DNA of 64,000 nucleotides from Saccharomonospora xinjiangensis XJ-54 (GTDB taxonomy: Bacteria > Actinomycetota > Actinomycetes > Mycobacteriales > Pseudonocardiaceae). The position numbers were made by a program, and so were the translations under genes. A model generated the notes under the pieces. That model had not been told where the DNA came from. It saw only the letters and a program-made list of their open reading frames with translations, and ran no database searches. This document shows positions 51,270 through 60,380 of this stretch, piece after piece. Each line of letters starts with the position of its first letter. Position 1 is the stretch's first letter. The stretch spans positions 706,982-770,981 of the forward strand of contig NZ_JH636049.1 of assembly GCF_000258175.1 (NCBI RefSeq). Reading direction: 5' to 3'.

Positions 51270-53186
51270 TCAGTCCCATCCGCCCATCGCCTGCTCCCGC
51301 AACGCCTTGCGGTACTGCTCCAGCGCCACGAGGTCGCCGAAGAGAGCACGGTACTCCTCAGCGGCGTCCACAGGCGACAGTCGCTGTAACCGCGACTTCA
51401 GTTCGCCGATCTGCCTGCCCACGAGGTTCTCCTGCACGGCCGCGAGCACGCTCGACACGTACCGGACGTCCACGTCTGTCTTGGACTGCAACGGTTCCAC
51501 CGCCAGCTCCGACAGCAGCGACGCGACGGTCGGGTCCTCCGCGTGCGCGGCGGCGGACTCGATGAGCGCGGGTCCGGTGAGGCCGCTACCCGTGCCGCCA
51601 GCCTTGCCGATGGCGCGGTGCACACCCACGTAGGCGGGATGGACGAAAGCGTCCTCGGGCAGCGCGTCGTACTCCGGACCGGCGAGTGCGGGTTCCTGCA
51701 ACGCCGCCTTCAACACCTCACGCTGCGCGCGCAGGTCCGGATGCCGGGGATCGGGCCGCTCCAGCCTCGCGGGACGCCCCCCGCCCTCGGCACGGCCGTT
51801 CGCGTTCGCACCGCCGTCCCGCGCGGGGCGGCGGGTGCCGTTGGCCTTCACCGGTGCGCCCGCGCTCTCCCGCACGCGCCGCACCACCATGGCCTCGTCC
51901 TGCCAGCCCACCCACCACGCCAGTTTTGTGGCGTAACCGTCGCGTTTGGAACGATCCTTGATCTGCGCCACCAGCGGCACCGTCCGTTGCAGCGCCGCGA
52001 CCTGACCGTCCACCGAGTCGAGGTCGTACTCGGAGAGCAGGCTGCGGATCGCGAACTCGAACAGCGGCGTGCGGCGGGCCACCAGGTCGCGCACGGCGCC
52101 GTCGCCCTTGGCCAGCCGCAGCTCGCACGGGTCCATCCCGTCGGGGGCCACGGCGATGTAGGTCTGACCGGCGAACGTCTGGTCGCCCTCGAACGCCTTG
52201 AGCGCGGCCTTCTGCCCCGCCGCGTCGCCGTCGAAGGTGAAGATCACCTCACCACGGAAGGTATCGTCGTCCATCATGATCTGCCGGAGCACCCGCATGT
52301 GGTCCTCGCCGAACGCGGTGCCCGACGACGCCACCGCCGTCGGCACGCCCGCCTCGTGCATGGCCATCACGTCGGTGTATCCCTCGACGACGACGACCTG
52401 GTGCCTGCGCGCGATCTCCCGCTTTGCCTGGTCGAGCCCGAACAACACCTGCGACTTCTTGTAGATGAGGCTCTCGCTGGTGTTGAGGTACTTGGCCTGG
52501 ATCGGGTCGTCGTCGAACAGCCGCCTCGCCCCGAACCCGACGACGTCGCCACCTCGGTCCTTGATCGGCCAGACGAGCCTGCGGTGGAACCGGTCGATCG
52601 GCCCCCGCCTTCCCTCCTTGGACAGCTGCGCCTTGTACAGCTCCGACAGCTCGAACCCGCTGCGGACCAGGTGTTTCGTCAGCCTGTCCCAGCCGCCCGG
52701 CGCGAACCCGCAGCCGAACTTCGTCCAGGCTGCCTCGTCGAAGCCCCGCTCGGTCAGGAACCGCCTCGCGGCCTCGGCCTCCGGGGTGGCGAGTTGCTCC
52801 GCGTAGAACGCCTGGGCCACCCTGTGCGCCTCGACGAGCCGCAAGCGTGAACCACGGTCGCGGCGGACTGAGGCGCCGCCTCCCTCGTAGGTGAGCCGCA
52901 GGCCGATGCGGTCGGCGAGCCGCTCGACGGACTCGACGAACCCGAGGTGCTCGATGCGCATCACGAACTTGATGACATCGCCGCCCTCACCGCATCCGAA
53001 GCAGTGGAAGGTGCCGTGCGTCGGCCGCACGTTGAACGACGGCGTCTTCTCCTCGTGGAAGGGGCAGAGCCCCTTCAGCGCACCGCCGCCCGCTCTGCGC
53101 AGGGCCACGTACTCACCGACGACCTCGTCGATCCGATTGCGGTCACGCACCTGCGCGATGTCGCTGTCCCGGATCCGTCCCGCCAC
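51270..53186 (-). CDS. dnaG: DNA primase, 638 aa
   Basis: CHC2 zinc finger CPFHEEKTPSF ... HCFGCGEGGD at about residues 40-65, primase core, TOPRIM with VVVEGYTDVMAMHEAG and FTFDGDAAGQKA, and a helical C-terminal DnaB-binding domain after a Gly/Arg-rich linker (about 445-475). Length is normal. GTG 53186 (VAGRIRDSDIAQVRDR) matches the standard DnaG start; the upstream extension is non-homologous and a ribosome-binding site is weak. Synthesises RNA primers at the replication fork. Confidence 0.95.
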   Translation of the reverse strand: MAGRIRDSDIAQVRDRNRIDEVVGEYVALRRAGGGALKGLCPFHEEKTPSFNVRPTHGTFHCFGCGEGGDVIKFVMRIEHLGFVESVERLADRIGLRLTYEGGGASVRRDRGSRLRLVEAHRVAQAFYAEQLATPEAEAARRFLTERGFDEAAWTKFGCGFAPGGWDRLTKHLVRSGFELSELYKAQLSKEGRRGPIDRFHRRLVWPIKDRGGDVVGFGARRLFDDDPIQAKYLNTSESLIYKKSQVLFGLDQAKREIARRHQVVVVEGYTDVMAMHEAGVPTAVASSGTAFGEDHMRVLRQIMMDDDTFRGEVIFTFDGDAAGQKAALKAFEGDQTFAGQTYIAVAPDGMDPCELRLAKGDGAVRDLVARRTPLFEFAIRSLLSEYDLDSVDGQVAALQRTVPLVAQIKDRSKRDGYATKLAWWVGWQDEAMVVRRVRESAGAPVKANGTRRPARDGGANANGRAEGGGRPARLERPDPRHPDLRAQREVLKAALQEPALAGPEYDALPEDAFVHPAYVGVHRAIGKAGGTGSGLTGPALIESAAAHAEDPTVASLLSELAVEPLQSKTDVDVRYVSSVLAAVQENLVGRQIGELKSRLQRLSPVDAAEEYRALFGDLVALEQYRKALREQAMGGWD

Positions 53187-53244
53187 TCGACCACTGTAGA
53201 ACACCGGCTGTAACGGGAGTTTTCCCCTCACTCATACTCGAACC

Positions 53245-54237
53245 ATGGAGTCCCAGCGCGCGGACGGTGCCGACACCACAGGCAGTGCCGACACCGCAGG
53301 AGCCACCGGCGCCACGCCCTCCGGGGCCGATGAGGTCGCGGCGTTCTCCGGACTCCGTGCCCACCTGCTCGCCGTGGGCTACCGGCTCACCGGTTCCCTC
53401 TCCGACGCCGAGGACGCCGTGCAGGAGACCTGGCTGCGCTGGGCCGGTCTGTCCGGCGAGCGCAGAAGGGCCGTGCGCGATCTGCGCGCCTGGTGCACCA
53501 CGGTGGTCGGCAGGGTGTGCCTCGACCGGCTGCGGTCAGCGGCGGCCCGCCGCGAACGCTACGTGGGCGAGTGGCTGCCGGAACCGATCGTGACACCCCT
53601 CGGCGCGGCGAGACCGGACGACCCGCTCGACGTCGTGGTGCGCGACGACGCCGTGCGCATGGCGGCCATGGTTGTGCTCGACACGCTCACCCCGCAGCAG
53701 CGGGTCGCGTTCGTCCTGCACGACGCCTTCGACGTGCCGTTCGAGGAGGTCGCGAGCATCCTCGGCTGTTCGACCGCCGCGGCGCGGCAGCACGCCTCAC
53801 GGGGCCGCAAGGCCGTCGCCGACGCCGAGCCGCCGCCCCGGGAAAGCCTGGAACAGCAGCGCCAGGTGGTCGAACGATTCCTGGCCGCGGTCGTCTCCGG
53901 CGACGTCAACGCCGTCGCCGAGATCCTGCACCCCGACGTTCGCCTCGTCGGCGACTCCGACGGCAAGGCCCGCACGGCCCGCCGGGTTCTCGTCGGCGCC
54001 GAGAAGATCGCCCGCTTCGCCGTGGGCGTGGCCGCGAGCTACCGGCCGGGGGCGCTCACGTCCGCCCGGCCGGTGCTGGTCAACGGCGATCTCGGCTTCC
54101 ACGCCACCGCCGAACCCGGCGAGGGCCGCTACCGCGACCTCGACGAGCGCGTGGACATGGTGGTGGTCCAGAACGGCCGGATCGTCGCGATCTACGACAT
54201 CTGCAACCCCGCCAAGCTCACGCGGGTTCCTCGGTGA
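53245..54237 (+). CDS. sigJ: ECF sigma factor of the ECF41/SigJ group, 330 aa
   Basis: Sigma region 2 (LLAVGYRLTGSLSDAEDAVQ with ETWLRW) and region 4 (LTPQQRVAFVLHDAFDVPFE, STAAARQHASRGRKAV) are followed by a SnoaL-like C-terminal domain. The ECF41 signatures are all recognisable: WLPEP between regions, a DSDGK equivalent of DGGGK, and NPAKL for NPDKL near the end. In this group the C-terminal extension replaces an anti-sigma factor. It overlaps the convergent carboxymuconolactone-decarboxylase gene by 20 bp, whose promoter at 54867-54893 fits ECF41. Confidence 0.93.
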   Translation: MESQRADGADTTGSADTAGATGATPSGADEVAAFSGLRAHLLAVGYRLTGSLSDAEDAVQETWLRWAGLSGERRRAVRDLRAWCTTVVGRVCLDRLRSAAARRERYVGEWLPEPIVTPLGAARPDDPLDVVVRDDAVRMAAMVVLDTLTPQQRVAFVLHDAFDVPFEEVASILGCSTAAARQHASRGRKAVADAEPPPRESLEQQRQVVERFLAAVVSGDVNAVAEILHPDVRLVGDSDGKARTARRVLVGAEKIARFAVGVAASYRPGALTSARPVLVNGDLGFHATAEPGEGRYRDLDERVDMVVVQNGRIVAIYDICNPAKLTRVPR

Positions 54238-54826
54238 GGCCGGTGGCGCCCTGCCGATCCGAGGGCACCGGCACACGGCACGCCTCGCCCGAGGTGAACC
54301 CCTGGTCGGTGATCCCCAGGGCGTGGTTCAACCTGCTCCGGGAGTTCTCAAGGCCCACGAGGTAGGTCAGCTCGATCACTCCGGCCCGGCCGAACTCGGC
54401 CTCCAGCTCCGTCACCTGCTCGTCAGTGACACTGAGCGGCGTGTCGGTCATCGCGTCGGCATAGGCGATCGCGAGCCGTTCCCGCCGGGTGAACAGCGGC
54501 GAGGTCGCGTAGTCGTCGATGTGCTTGAGCCGGTCGATGTCGAGCCCCGCGTGCTTCTGCAACATCGTGCCGAAGTCGATGCACCACGAGCAGTTCAGGC
54601 GCACCGCCGTGCGGTAGACGGCCAGCTCGGCAACGCTCGTCGGCAACACGCGAACGGCCCGCTCCGCGAGCAGCTCGTGCAACCCCGACGCCAGCAGCAG
54701 CCGGGGATGGTGAGCCACGACGGTGACCGGTTCGGGCACCGCGCCGAAGCGACGGCGCGTGTATCGGTACACCAGTCGCAGCAGCCGGGACGCCTTCGCG
54801 GTGGGAACGCCGGGAATGCGCGGCAT
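54218..54826 (-). CDS. carboxymuconolactone decarboxylase/AhpD-family protein, 202 aa
   Basis: AhpD-like fold with the redox CxxC in NCSWCIDFGTMLQKHAG (about residue 78), plus YATSPLFTRRERLAIAYADA and ITELTYLVGLENSRSRLNHA-like helices. Such genes are the standard partners and targets of ECF41 sigma factors. ATG 54826 follows GAGGAGACAG. The upstream ECF41-type promoter supports direct control by the neighbouring sigma factor. Probable peroxide/hydroperoxide-related or small-molecule redox role. Confidence 0.88.
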   Translation of the reverse strand: MPRIPGVPTAKASRLLRLVYRYTRRRFGAVPEPVTVVAHHPRLLLASGLHELLAERAVRVLPTSVAELAVYRTAVRLNCSWCIDFGTMLQKHAGLDIDRLKHIDDYATSPLFTRRERLAIAYADAMTDTPLSVTDEQVTELEAEFGRAGVIELTYLVGLENSRSRLNHALGITDQGFTSGEACRVPVPSDRQGATGLTEEPA

Positions 54827-54856
54827 GATCTGTCTCCTCGTCGTCGGGAATACCTT

Positions 54857-56689
54857 TCACCCTGAGGACGAGGCTGCATGCGGCGATGTGACAGCGGAGC
54901 CCGCCACATCCCTCACGTCCCAGACCCACACGTCCCGGTTCACCTTCCCCGGCCGTCCCAGCAACTCCTCGACGGTCTCCCGAAGCTGCACCTGGGACTC
55001 CGAGTCGCCGATCGGGAGCACCACGACATCGGCCCGCCAGAACCGGAGATCGTCCAGCGCGTTGTCCCTGTCGTCGTCGGTGATCTCCGGCACCTGGCCC
55101 GTCTCGTGCACCTCGGCGAGGAGGTAGGTGGTCGGCCGGTACTCGGGCCCGTATCGGCCTTCGCCGTCACTACCGGGGCCGACGAAGTAGCCTCCCGCCA
55201 GGGGGAACTCCAGTCCCGCCTCCACCTGCCAGTGCAGGGCGTCGGCGTCCCCGGGGCTCGGCAGCGGCACCACGACGACCGAACCGCCGTCCACGTATCG
55301 CCGCCACTCCCCCGTCGCGAAGAACGCGGGCGGCTCACCCCGCTGCCCCACTGTCAGCTCCGTCGGTGCGATGGGCACGAGCGCGAAGGTGAGGGTGCTG
55401 AACCACACGATGCACGCAGCCTGCCGCCAGTCGGCCCGCACGTTCAGGTTCTGAACCTTCTCGGTGGCCCTGGCCAGCAGCACACCGATGACGGGGACGC
55501 AGCCGAGCGCGAACCGCGACTCCAGCACGGAGTCGAACAGCGGCACGTCGAACAGCAGCATCCACGGCCCTGGGATCGAGGTGCCCTCGCCGTCCACGAT
55601 CAGCAGCGCGCTCATCGACACCCACGCCATGACCAGCATCGTCACGGCGAGGGCACGGGACACGACATCGCGCCACATCGCCACCGTGAGCCCCAGCATC
55701 AGCACCACGAGCGGCCAGCCGAAGAAGGCGTTCTCCTCCGTCCGGTTCAGGGACAGATCCACGGCACTGTCCTCCGTGCCTGCCACCGACTCGGTGGCGA
55801 ACGCGGTGAACGCGGCGACGTCGTTTCCCCGCATGCCGTGTTCGAGGCCCGGATAGCTCTGCGGCCCGAAGAATTGCCACCACAGCGGCACGGCCACCAG
55901 CGCCAGCGACACCGCCGCTCCCACACCGATCCCCTTGGCGAGCGGCCTCACCATCCCCAGTGCCGGTGCCGGCCGCATCACCGTGTAGGCGAGCGCGAAC
56001 ACGGCCAGCGTCGTGGCCGCGATGAGCAGCGACTCCTCACCGAGAAGGATCTGGTAGGTCACGAGCAGGCCGAGAATGACGCCGTTTCGCACCACGCGCT
56101 CGCCCCTGGCCAGTTTGAGCAGCCACAGCACGATGAACGGCAGGACGAACAACGCCACGAAGTTCGGATGCGCGTTGGCGTGGGAGATGATCGGGGGCGC
56201 GAACGCGGCGAACGCCGCGCCCACGGCCGATCCGGCGCGCGTGCCGACGAGGTGCCGGGACAGCACCCAGTACCACGCGACAGCCGTCCCCGCCAGCCCC
56301 CCGGTGAGGGCGATCGCCCACGTCACCGTGGGCCCGAACAGCACCGTCACGGGAGCCAGCGGGATGCCGACGCCGAACATGGCCGTGTTGGCCATGAGGT
56401 TCACGCCGAGGGGAGCGTTCTGCAACGAGGAATGCAGCGGGTTCTCGAAGTTCAGCACCGACTGTGCCGTGACCGCGAAGAACCACTCCCACATGTTCTG
56501 GTCCTGCCCGCTGTGCTGGAGGTAGCCGCTGGACAGGTCCTCCCACAGTGGACGGTAGATCAGGAAAGCGGCCAGCACGAAGATCGTCATGACCGCCGCG
56601 TCGGCCAGTGCTGGCCACGGAACTCGCCTGCGCATCCGCTCCAGCTGGGGCTGCTCGACGCAGGCGGGTTCGCGGGTCGGTGCGCTCAC
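54857..56689 (-). CDS. polytopic membrane glycosyltransferase-like (GT-C type) protein, 610 aa
   Basis: About eleven to twelve transmembrane helices over residues 28-420, with an acidic first outer loop (HSGQDQNMWEWFF), followed by a C-terminal extracytoplasmic domain of about 170 residues (SVVVVPLPSPGDADALHWQ ... VVVLPIGDSESQVQ). The layout is that of GT-C enzymes using polyprenyl-phosphate sugars, but I see no decisive motif. GTG 56689 lies in the serpin stop (GTGA overlap). Role in envelope glycan assembly is a guess. Confidence 0.7.
   Translation of the reverse strand: MSAPTREPACVEQPQLERMRRRVPWPALADAAVMTIFVLAAFLIYRPLWEDLSSGYLQHSGQDQNMWEWFFAVTAQSVLNFENPLHSSLQNAPLGVNLMANTAMFGVGIPLAPVTVLFGPTVTWAIALTGGLAGTAVAWYWVLSRHLVGTRAGSAVGAAFAAFAPPIISHANAHPNFVALFVLPFIVLWLLKLARGERVVRNGVILGLLVTYQILLGEESLLIAATTLAVFALAYTVMRPAPALGMVRPLAKGIGVGAAVSLALVAVPLWWQFFGPQSYPGLEHGMRGNDVAAFTAFATESVAGTEDSAVDLSLNRTEENAFFGWPLVVLMLGLTVAMWRDVVSRALAVTMLVMAWVSMSALLIVDGEGTSIPGPWMLLFDVPLFDSVLESRFALGCVPVIGVLLARATEKVQNLNVRADWRQAACIVWFSTLTFALVPIAPTELTVGQRGEPPAFFATGEWRRYVDGGSVVVVPLPSPGDADALHWQVEAGLEFPLAGGYFVGPGSDGEGRYGPEYRPTTYLLAEVHETGQVPEITDDDRDNALDDLRFWRADVVVLPIGDSESQVQLRETVEELLGRPGKVNRDVWVWDVRDVAGSAVTSPHAASSSG
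54867..54893 (-). promoter_or_regulatory. ECF41-type promoter of the carboxymuconolactone-decarboxylase gene
   Basis: Minus strand: TGTCACA (54893-54887), exactly 16 bp, CGTC (54870-54867). This is the consensus reported for ECF41 promoters. It lies within the last codons of the upstream membrane-protein gene; transcription would start near 54860, about 35 nt before the ATG at 54826. Confidence 0.8.
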
Positions 56690-57804
56690 GGTTCGACGAC
56701 CCTCGCAAGGAAGTACACCGCACCGCTGTCCTGATGCCGCACCATGAGCAGGAACGGCCTGTCGAGGGTGACGGTCACGGGCTCACCGGCAGGCGCCGAG
56801 ACCAGCCGCATCATCGCGGCCGTGGCCGCGGCCCCTTCGACACCGCTCTCGTCAACACGCAGCACGGCCTGGTGGAGCATGTCCGACACCACGAGCCGGT
56901 CGTCGTCGGTCAACTCTCCGAAGTCGGCGCCCGGCTCGAACATCCCGCGCACGCCCAGCGACCGCAGCGTCTCCTTCAGCGCGCAGCGGATGTCCAGCGA
57001 AACGCGCGGCATCCGCAGCCGCACCATGGTCTCGCGCCGCGCGGCCAGCAACCCCGTCACCGTGGCGGCGTCGAGACCGGGTTCGGCGTCCGCGAGCGGG
57101 CCGTCCGGCAGCAGCACCGACACGGCGACGCCACCGACGGCAGGCAGGTCCACGAGCTGCCAACCGCCGAAGGCCGCGTGGGTGAGCCGCTCCGTCTGGC
57201 GCATCATCGGCACCGTCACCGCACCCGACGGCGTGTGGAAGTCACCGTCAGCGGTGTCGGACTCGCGGAACGGGAAGATCCACCCCACCTTCAGGTAGAG
57301 GGCGTTGACCAGGCCGGCCACCGTATCGTCGCCGATGGTGCCCGGCGGAAGGAGTTCGGGAATCAGGCCGCGGGTCGTGTCGGCGACCTCGGCGTTGATC
57401 GCCATCCGCGCACCTTCGGGGTCTTCCACGAAGGGCGCCGTCTCGACGGTCCCCGACGGCCAGTCCGCCAGTGCTTCAGTGAAACCGGGCTTGATCGCCA
57501 GTTGCCGCCACACCCACAACGTGTTGGACACCGCGAGGGTGGGAGTGTCCTCGCCGCTGCGGGCCGCGTCGAGCACGGCCGCCTTGTGCAGAATCCTGGT
57601 CAGTTCGGCGACCCGGCCGGATGATCCCGCGAGGAGACGGGCGGGCTCGGCCGCGGTCTCACCTCGCGCGGCGCGGGTGACGAGCGCGAGCGCACTCGCC
57701 ACGGAATAGGGCGAGAAACAGGAGTTACCCCCGTGCGCGGCAACGACCCCGTGCAGGGCCAATGTGAAATCCAGATGAGTCGTGACGACGTCGGAATCCG
57801 GCAT
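56686..57804 (-). CDS. serpin-family protease inhibitor, 372 aa
   Basis: Serpin fold: NSCFSPYSVASALALVTRAA, TLAVSNTLWVW, LVNALYLKVGWIFPF, and the hinge DESGVEGAAATAA followed by the reactive loop and DRPFLLMVRHQDSGAVYFLA. The small-residue hinge is that of inhibitory serpins; by counting, P1 falls near the V-S or L-V bond of MMRLVSAP, suggesting an elastase- or subtilisin-like target. There is no signal peptide, so it may act in the cytosol. ATG 57804 starts the fold. Translationally coupled to the membrane protein downstream. Confidence 0.9.
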   Translation of the reverse strand: MPDSDVVTTHLDFTLALHGVVAAHGGNSCFSPYSVASALALVTRAARGETAAEPARLLAGSSGRVAELTRILHKAAVLDAARSGEDTPTLAVSNTLWVWRQLAIKPGFTEALADWPSGTVETAPFVEDPEGARMAINAEVADTTRGLIPELLPPGTIGDDTVAGLVNALYLKVGWIFPFRESDTADGDFHTPSGAVTVPMMRQTERLTHAAFGGWQLVDLPAVGGVAVSVLLPDGPLADAEPGLDAATVTGLLAARRETMVRLRMPRVSLDIRCALKETLRSLGVRGMFEPGADFGELTDDDRLVVSDMLHQAVLRVDESGVEGAAATAAMMRLVSAPAGEPVTVTLDRPFLLMVRHQDSGAVYFLARVVEP

Positions 57805-57826
57805 TCCCCGACGTTACCGTGGCCGC

Positions 57827-59098
57827 TCAACCATGCCGCCCCAGATGCCACGAATGCCAGGCCCTCGCCTGCGCGTCGGTGAGGGAGGCGATCTGGTCGA
57901 TCACCACGCGCAGGCGGGCGGCGTCGTCCCGCGCCGTGTCCCACGCGGGGCGCAGGTAGGCGTCGAGCACGTCCGGCGCGCGCAGGGGCAGCACCTCGAC
58001 CAGCTCGGTGAGCATCTGCCGCTGACCCTCCTGCATGGCGAGCCGCCTCCGGTCGCTCATCACGTATCGCAAAGCGAGCGCCTTCAGCAACGCCACCTCG
58101 GCCGCCACCTGGTCGGGCACCGCGAGTGCGGCACCGTACCGGGACAGCTCGCCCTCCCCGTGAGCTGCCCTGGTTCCGGTGATCGCCGCCGATACAAACC
58201 GGCCCACCAGCTCGCTCGTCATGCGCTTGAGCGCCGCCTGAGCCGCAGGCGAACCGTCGTAGGGCGTCGTGACGAGGCCGCGAACGGCGGGAAGCTCCAG
58301 CAATGTCAGCGCCGCGCCCTCGACCGTGGACACCGGAAGCGCGCAGAAGTGCTCCGCCGCGAGCGCCGCCACCGCCGCCCGCTCCTGCTTCTCCGCCAGC
58401 ACGGGCAGTGAGATCCGGCCCGCGAGGACCCCGTCCTCGACGTCGTGCACGGAGTACGCCACGTCGTCCGCCCAGTCCATGATCTGCGCTTCGAGGCACG
58501 TGGTCTCGCGGGGCGCGCCGTCGCGAACCCAGGTGAACACGTCGAGGTCGTCGGCGTAGACGCCGAACTTGCGCTGCCCTTCCCTGCGGGGCCACGGGTA
58601 CTTGATCGTGGCGTCGAGACCGGCGCGAGTGAGGTTGAGGCCGTGCGGTTCGCCGGTGGCGCCCAGTACCTTCGGCTCCAGCCGCGTGAGGATGCGCAGC
58701 GTCTGCGCGTTGCCCTCGAACCCGCCGCACGAGCGCGCCGCCTCGTCCAGTGCCGCCTCGCCGTTGTGGCCGAACGGCGGGTGACCGATGTCGTGGGCGA
58801 GCCCCGCGGTGTCACACAGGTCCGGGTCGGCGCCGAGACCGGCCGCGATACCCCTGCTGATCTGCGCGACCTCCAGCGAGTGCGTGAGCCGTGTCCTCGG
58901 CACACCGCTCACCTCGGCGCCCTCGCCGGGACCGACAACCTGTGTCTTGCCCGCGAGTCTGCGCAGCGCGGCCGAGTGCAGCACCCTGGCCCGGTCGCGC
59001 GCGAACGGGGTCCGCTCGTCACCGCGCGCGCCGGGCAGCGTGGAGGACTTCGGTCGCTCGGTGAACCGTCGCTCCGCGTCGTGCGTGGTGTAGGCCAT
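57827..59098 (-). CDS. dgt: deoxyguanosinetriphosphate triphosphohydrolase-like protein, 423 aa
   Basis: HD-domain dNTPase: [51 protein letters not shown] and [16 protein letters not shown] give the metal-binding H, HD and D residues. Length is typical for the dGTPase type 2 family. ATG 59098 ([12 protein letters not shown]) chosen; the upstream extension is Arg-rich non-coding. Hydrolyses dNTPs to deoxynucleoside and triphosphate. Confidence 0.92.
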   Translation of the reverse strand: MAYTTHDAERRFTERPKSSTLPGARGDERTPFARDRARVLHSAALRRLAGKTQVVGPGEGAEVSGVPRTRLTHSLEVAQISRGIAAGLGADPDLCDTAGLAHDIGHPPFGHNGEAALDEAARSCGGFEGNAQTLRILTRLEPKVLGATGEPHGLNLTRAGLDATIKYPWPRREGQRKFGVYADDLDVFTWVRDGAPRETTCLEAQIMDWADDVAYSVHDVEDGVLAGRISLPVLAEKQERAAVAALAAEHFCALPVSTVEGAALTLLELPAVRGLVTTPYDGSPAAQAALKRMTSELVGRFVSAAITGTRAAHGEGELSRYGAALAVPDQVAAEVALLKALALRYVMSDRRRLAMQEGQRQMLTELVEVLPLRAPDVLDAYLRPAWDTARDDAARLRVVIDQIASLTDAQARAWHSWHLGRHG

Positions 59099-59249
59099 GT
59101 CAGGGGAGCTTACGGGCGCTCGGCCACGATCCGGCCTCAGGCGATGCGTCCGCTTCGGCAGCGGAGCGCACCGGCCGGAGCACCCCCGCGCTCGCACGGC
59201 GCCCGCGACACCACCCACCGTGCGTGGTTCCGGGGATACGTGTCCAACG

Positions 59250-60380
59250 TCACTCGTCCAGTAGTTCCTTGACCAGCGCCGCCACCTGTTCGGTCTCGAT
59301 GAGGAACGAGTCGTGCCCGTACGGCGAGGTGATCTCGGCGTAGCGCGCGGCGGGGATACCGTCGGCCAGCTCCCGCACCTGTTCAGGCGGGTACAGCCTG
59401 TCGGAGTCCACCCCCACCGCGATCGTCCTCGCCGTCACCCGCGACAAAGCGTCTCCGATGCCGCCCCTGCCGCGTCCGACGTCGTGCCCGTTCATCGAGC
59501 GGGTCAGCACCACGTAGCTCGCCGCGTCGAAACGGTGCACGAGCTTGTGCGCGTGGTGGTCGAGGTAGGACTCGACGGCGAACCGGGGATCGTCCCCGCC
59601 CTGGAGGCTACGGCCGAACCGCTCGTCGAGTTCCGCCGCGCTGCGGTAGGTGGCGTGGGCGATCCGCCGCGCGACACCGAGTCCGAGGTGCGGGCCCTCA
59701 CCAGGCCCTCCCCCGTGGTAGTCGCCGCCCCTCCAGTTCGCATCGGCCAGGATGGCGTGGATCTGCGGCGCCGCCCACGCGATCTGGTCGGCCGACGTCG
59801 CGGCAGGGCTCGCCAGCAACATCAGCGCCCGCACCCGCTCAGGCCGCATGACCGCCCATTCCAGGGCCCGCATGCCGCCCATCGACCCGCCCAGCACGGC
59901 CGCCCACCGTTCGATGCCGAGCGCGTCGGCGAGCGCGATCTCCACGGCGACCTGGTCGCGCACCGAGACGTGCGGGAACCGGCTTCCCCAATGCCTGCCG
60001 TCCGGGGCGAGCGAAGCCGGTCCCGTCGAACCCTGGCAGCCGCCGAGCACGTTGGGCACCACCACGAACAGCTCGCCGGTGTCCAGCGCCTTCCCCTGCC
60101 CGATCAGCCCGTCCCACCACCCGGGGCTGGGATGGCCCGGCTCGACGTCTCCCGCCGCGTGGCTGTCGCCGGTGAGCGCGTGCTCGACCAGCACGGCGTT
60201 GGAGCGGTCCGCGTTCAGCGTCCCCCACGTCTCGTACGCGATCTCGACGCCGGGCAGCTGTCCACCCGACTCCAGTCGCAGCGCGGAATCCGGCCGGAAC
60301 CACTGCCTTCGTCCCGGCGGATCTCCCGCCTGCCACGCGCCGGTGGCAGGCGGGAGACCGGTACTGTCCGGCACCGTCAC
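59250..60380 (-). CDS. metX: homoserine O-acetyltransferase, 376 aa
   Basis: Alpha/beta hydrolase: nucleophile elbow [33 protein letters not shown], Asp in [13 protein letters not shown] and His in [11 protein letters not shown]. First committed step of methionine synthesis from homoserine. GTG 60380 overlaps the metY stop by four bases. Confidence 0.95.
   Translation of the reverse strand: MTVPDSTGLPPATGAWQAGDPPGRRQWFRPDSALRLESGGQLPGVEIAYETWGTLNADRSNAVLVEHALTGDSHAAGDVEPGHPSPGWWDGLIGQGKALDTGELFVVVPNVLGGCQGSTGPASLAPDGRHWGSRFPHVSVRDQVAVEIALADALGIERWAAVLGGSMGGMRALEWAVMRPERVRALMLLASPAATSADQIAWAAPQIHAILADANWRGGDYHGGGPGEGPHLGLGVARRIAHATYRSAAELDERFGRSLQGGDDPRFAVESYLDHHAHKLVHRFDAASYVVLTRSMNGHDVGRGRGGIGDALSRVTARTIAVGVDSDRLYPPEQVRELADGIPAARYAEITSPYGHDSFLIETEQVAALVKELLDE

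Noticed and set aside
54878..56734. 618-codon plus-strand frame opposite the membrane glycosyltransferase-like gene
   Set aside because: His/Arg/Gln-rich complement of a hydrophobic protein; typical shadow.
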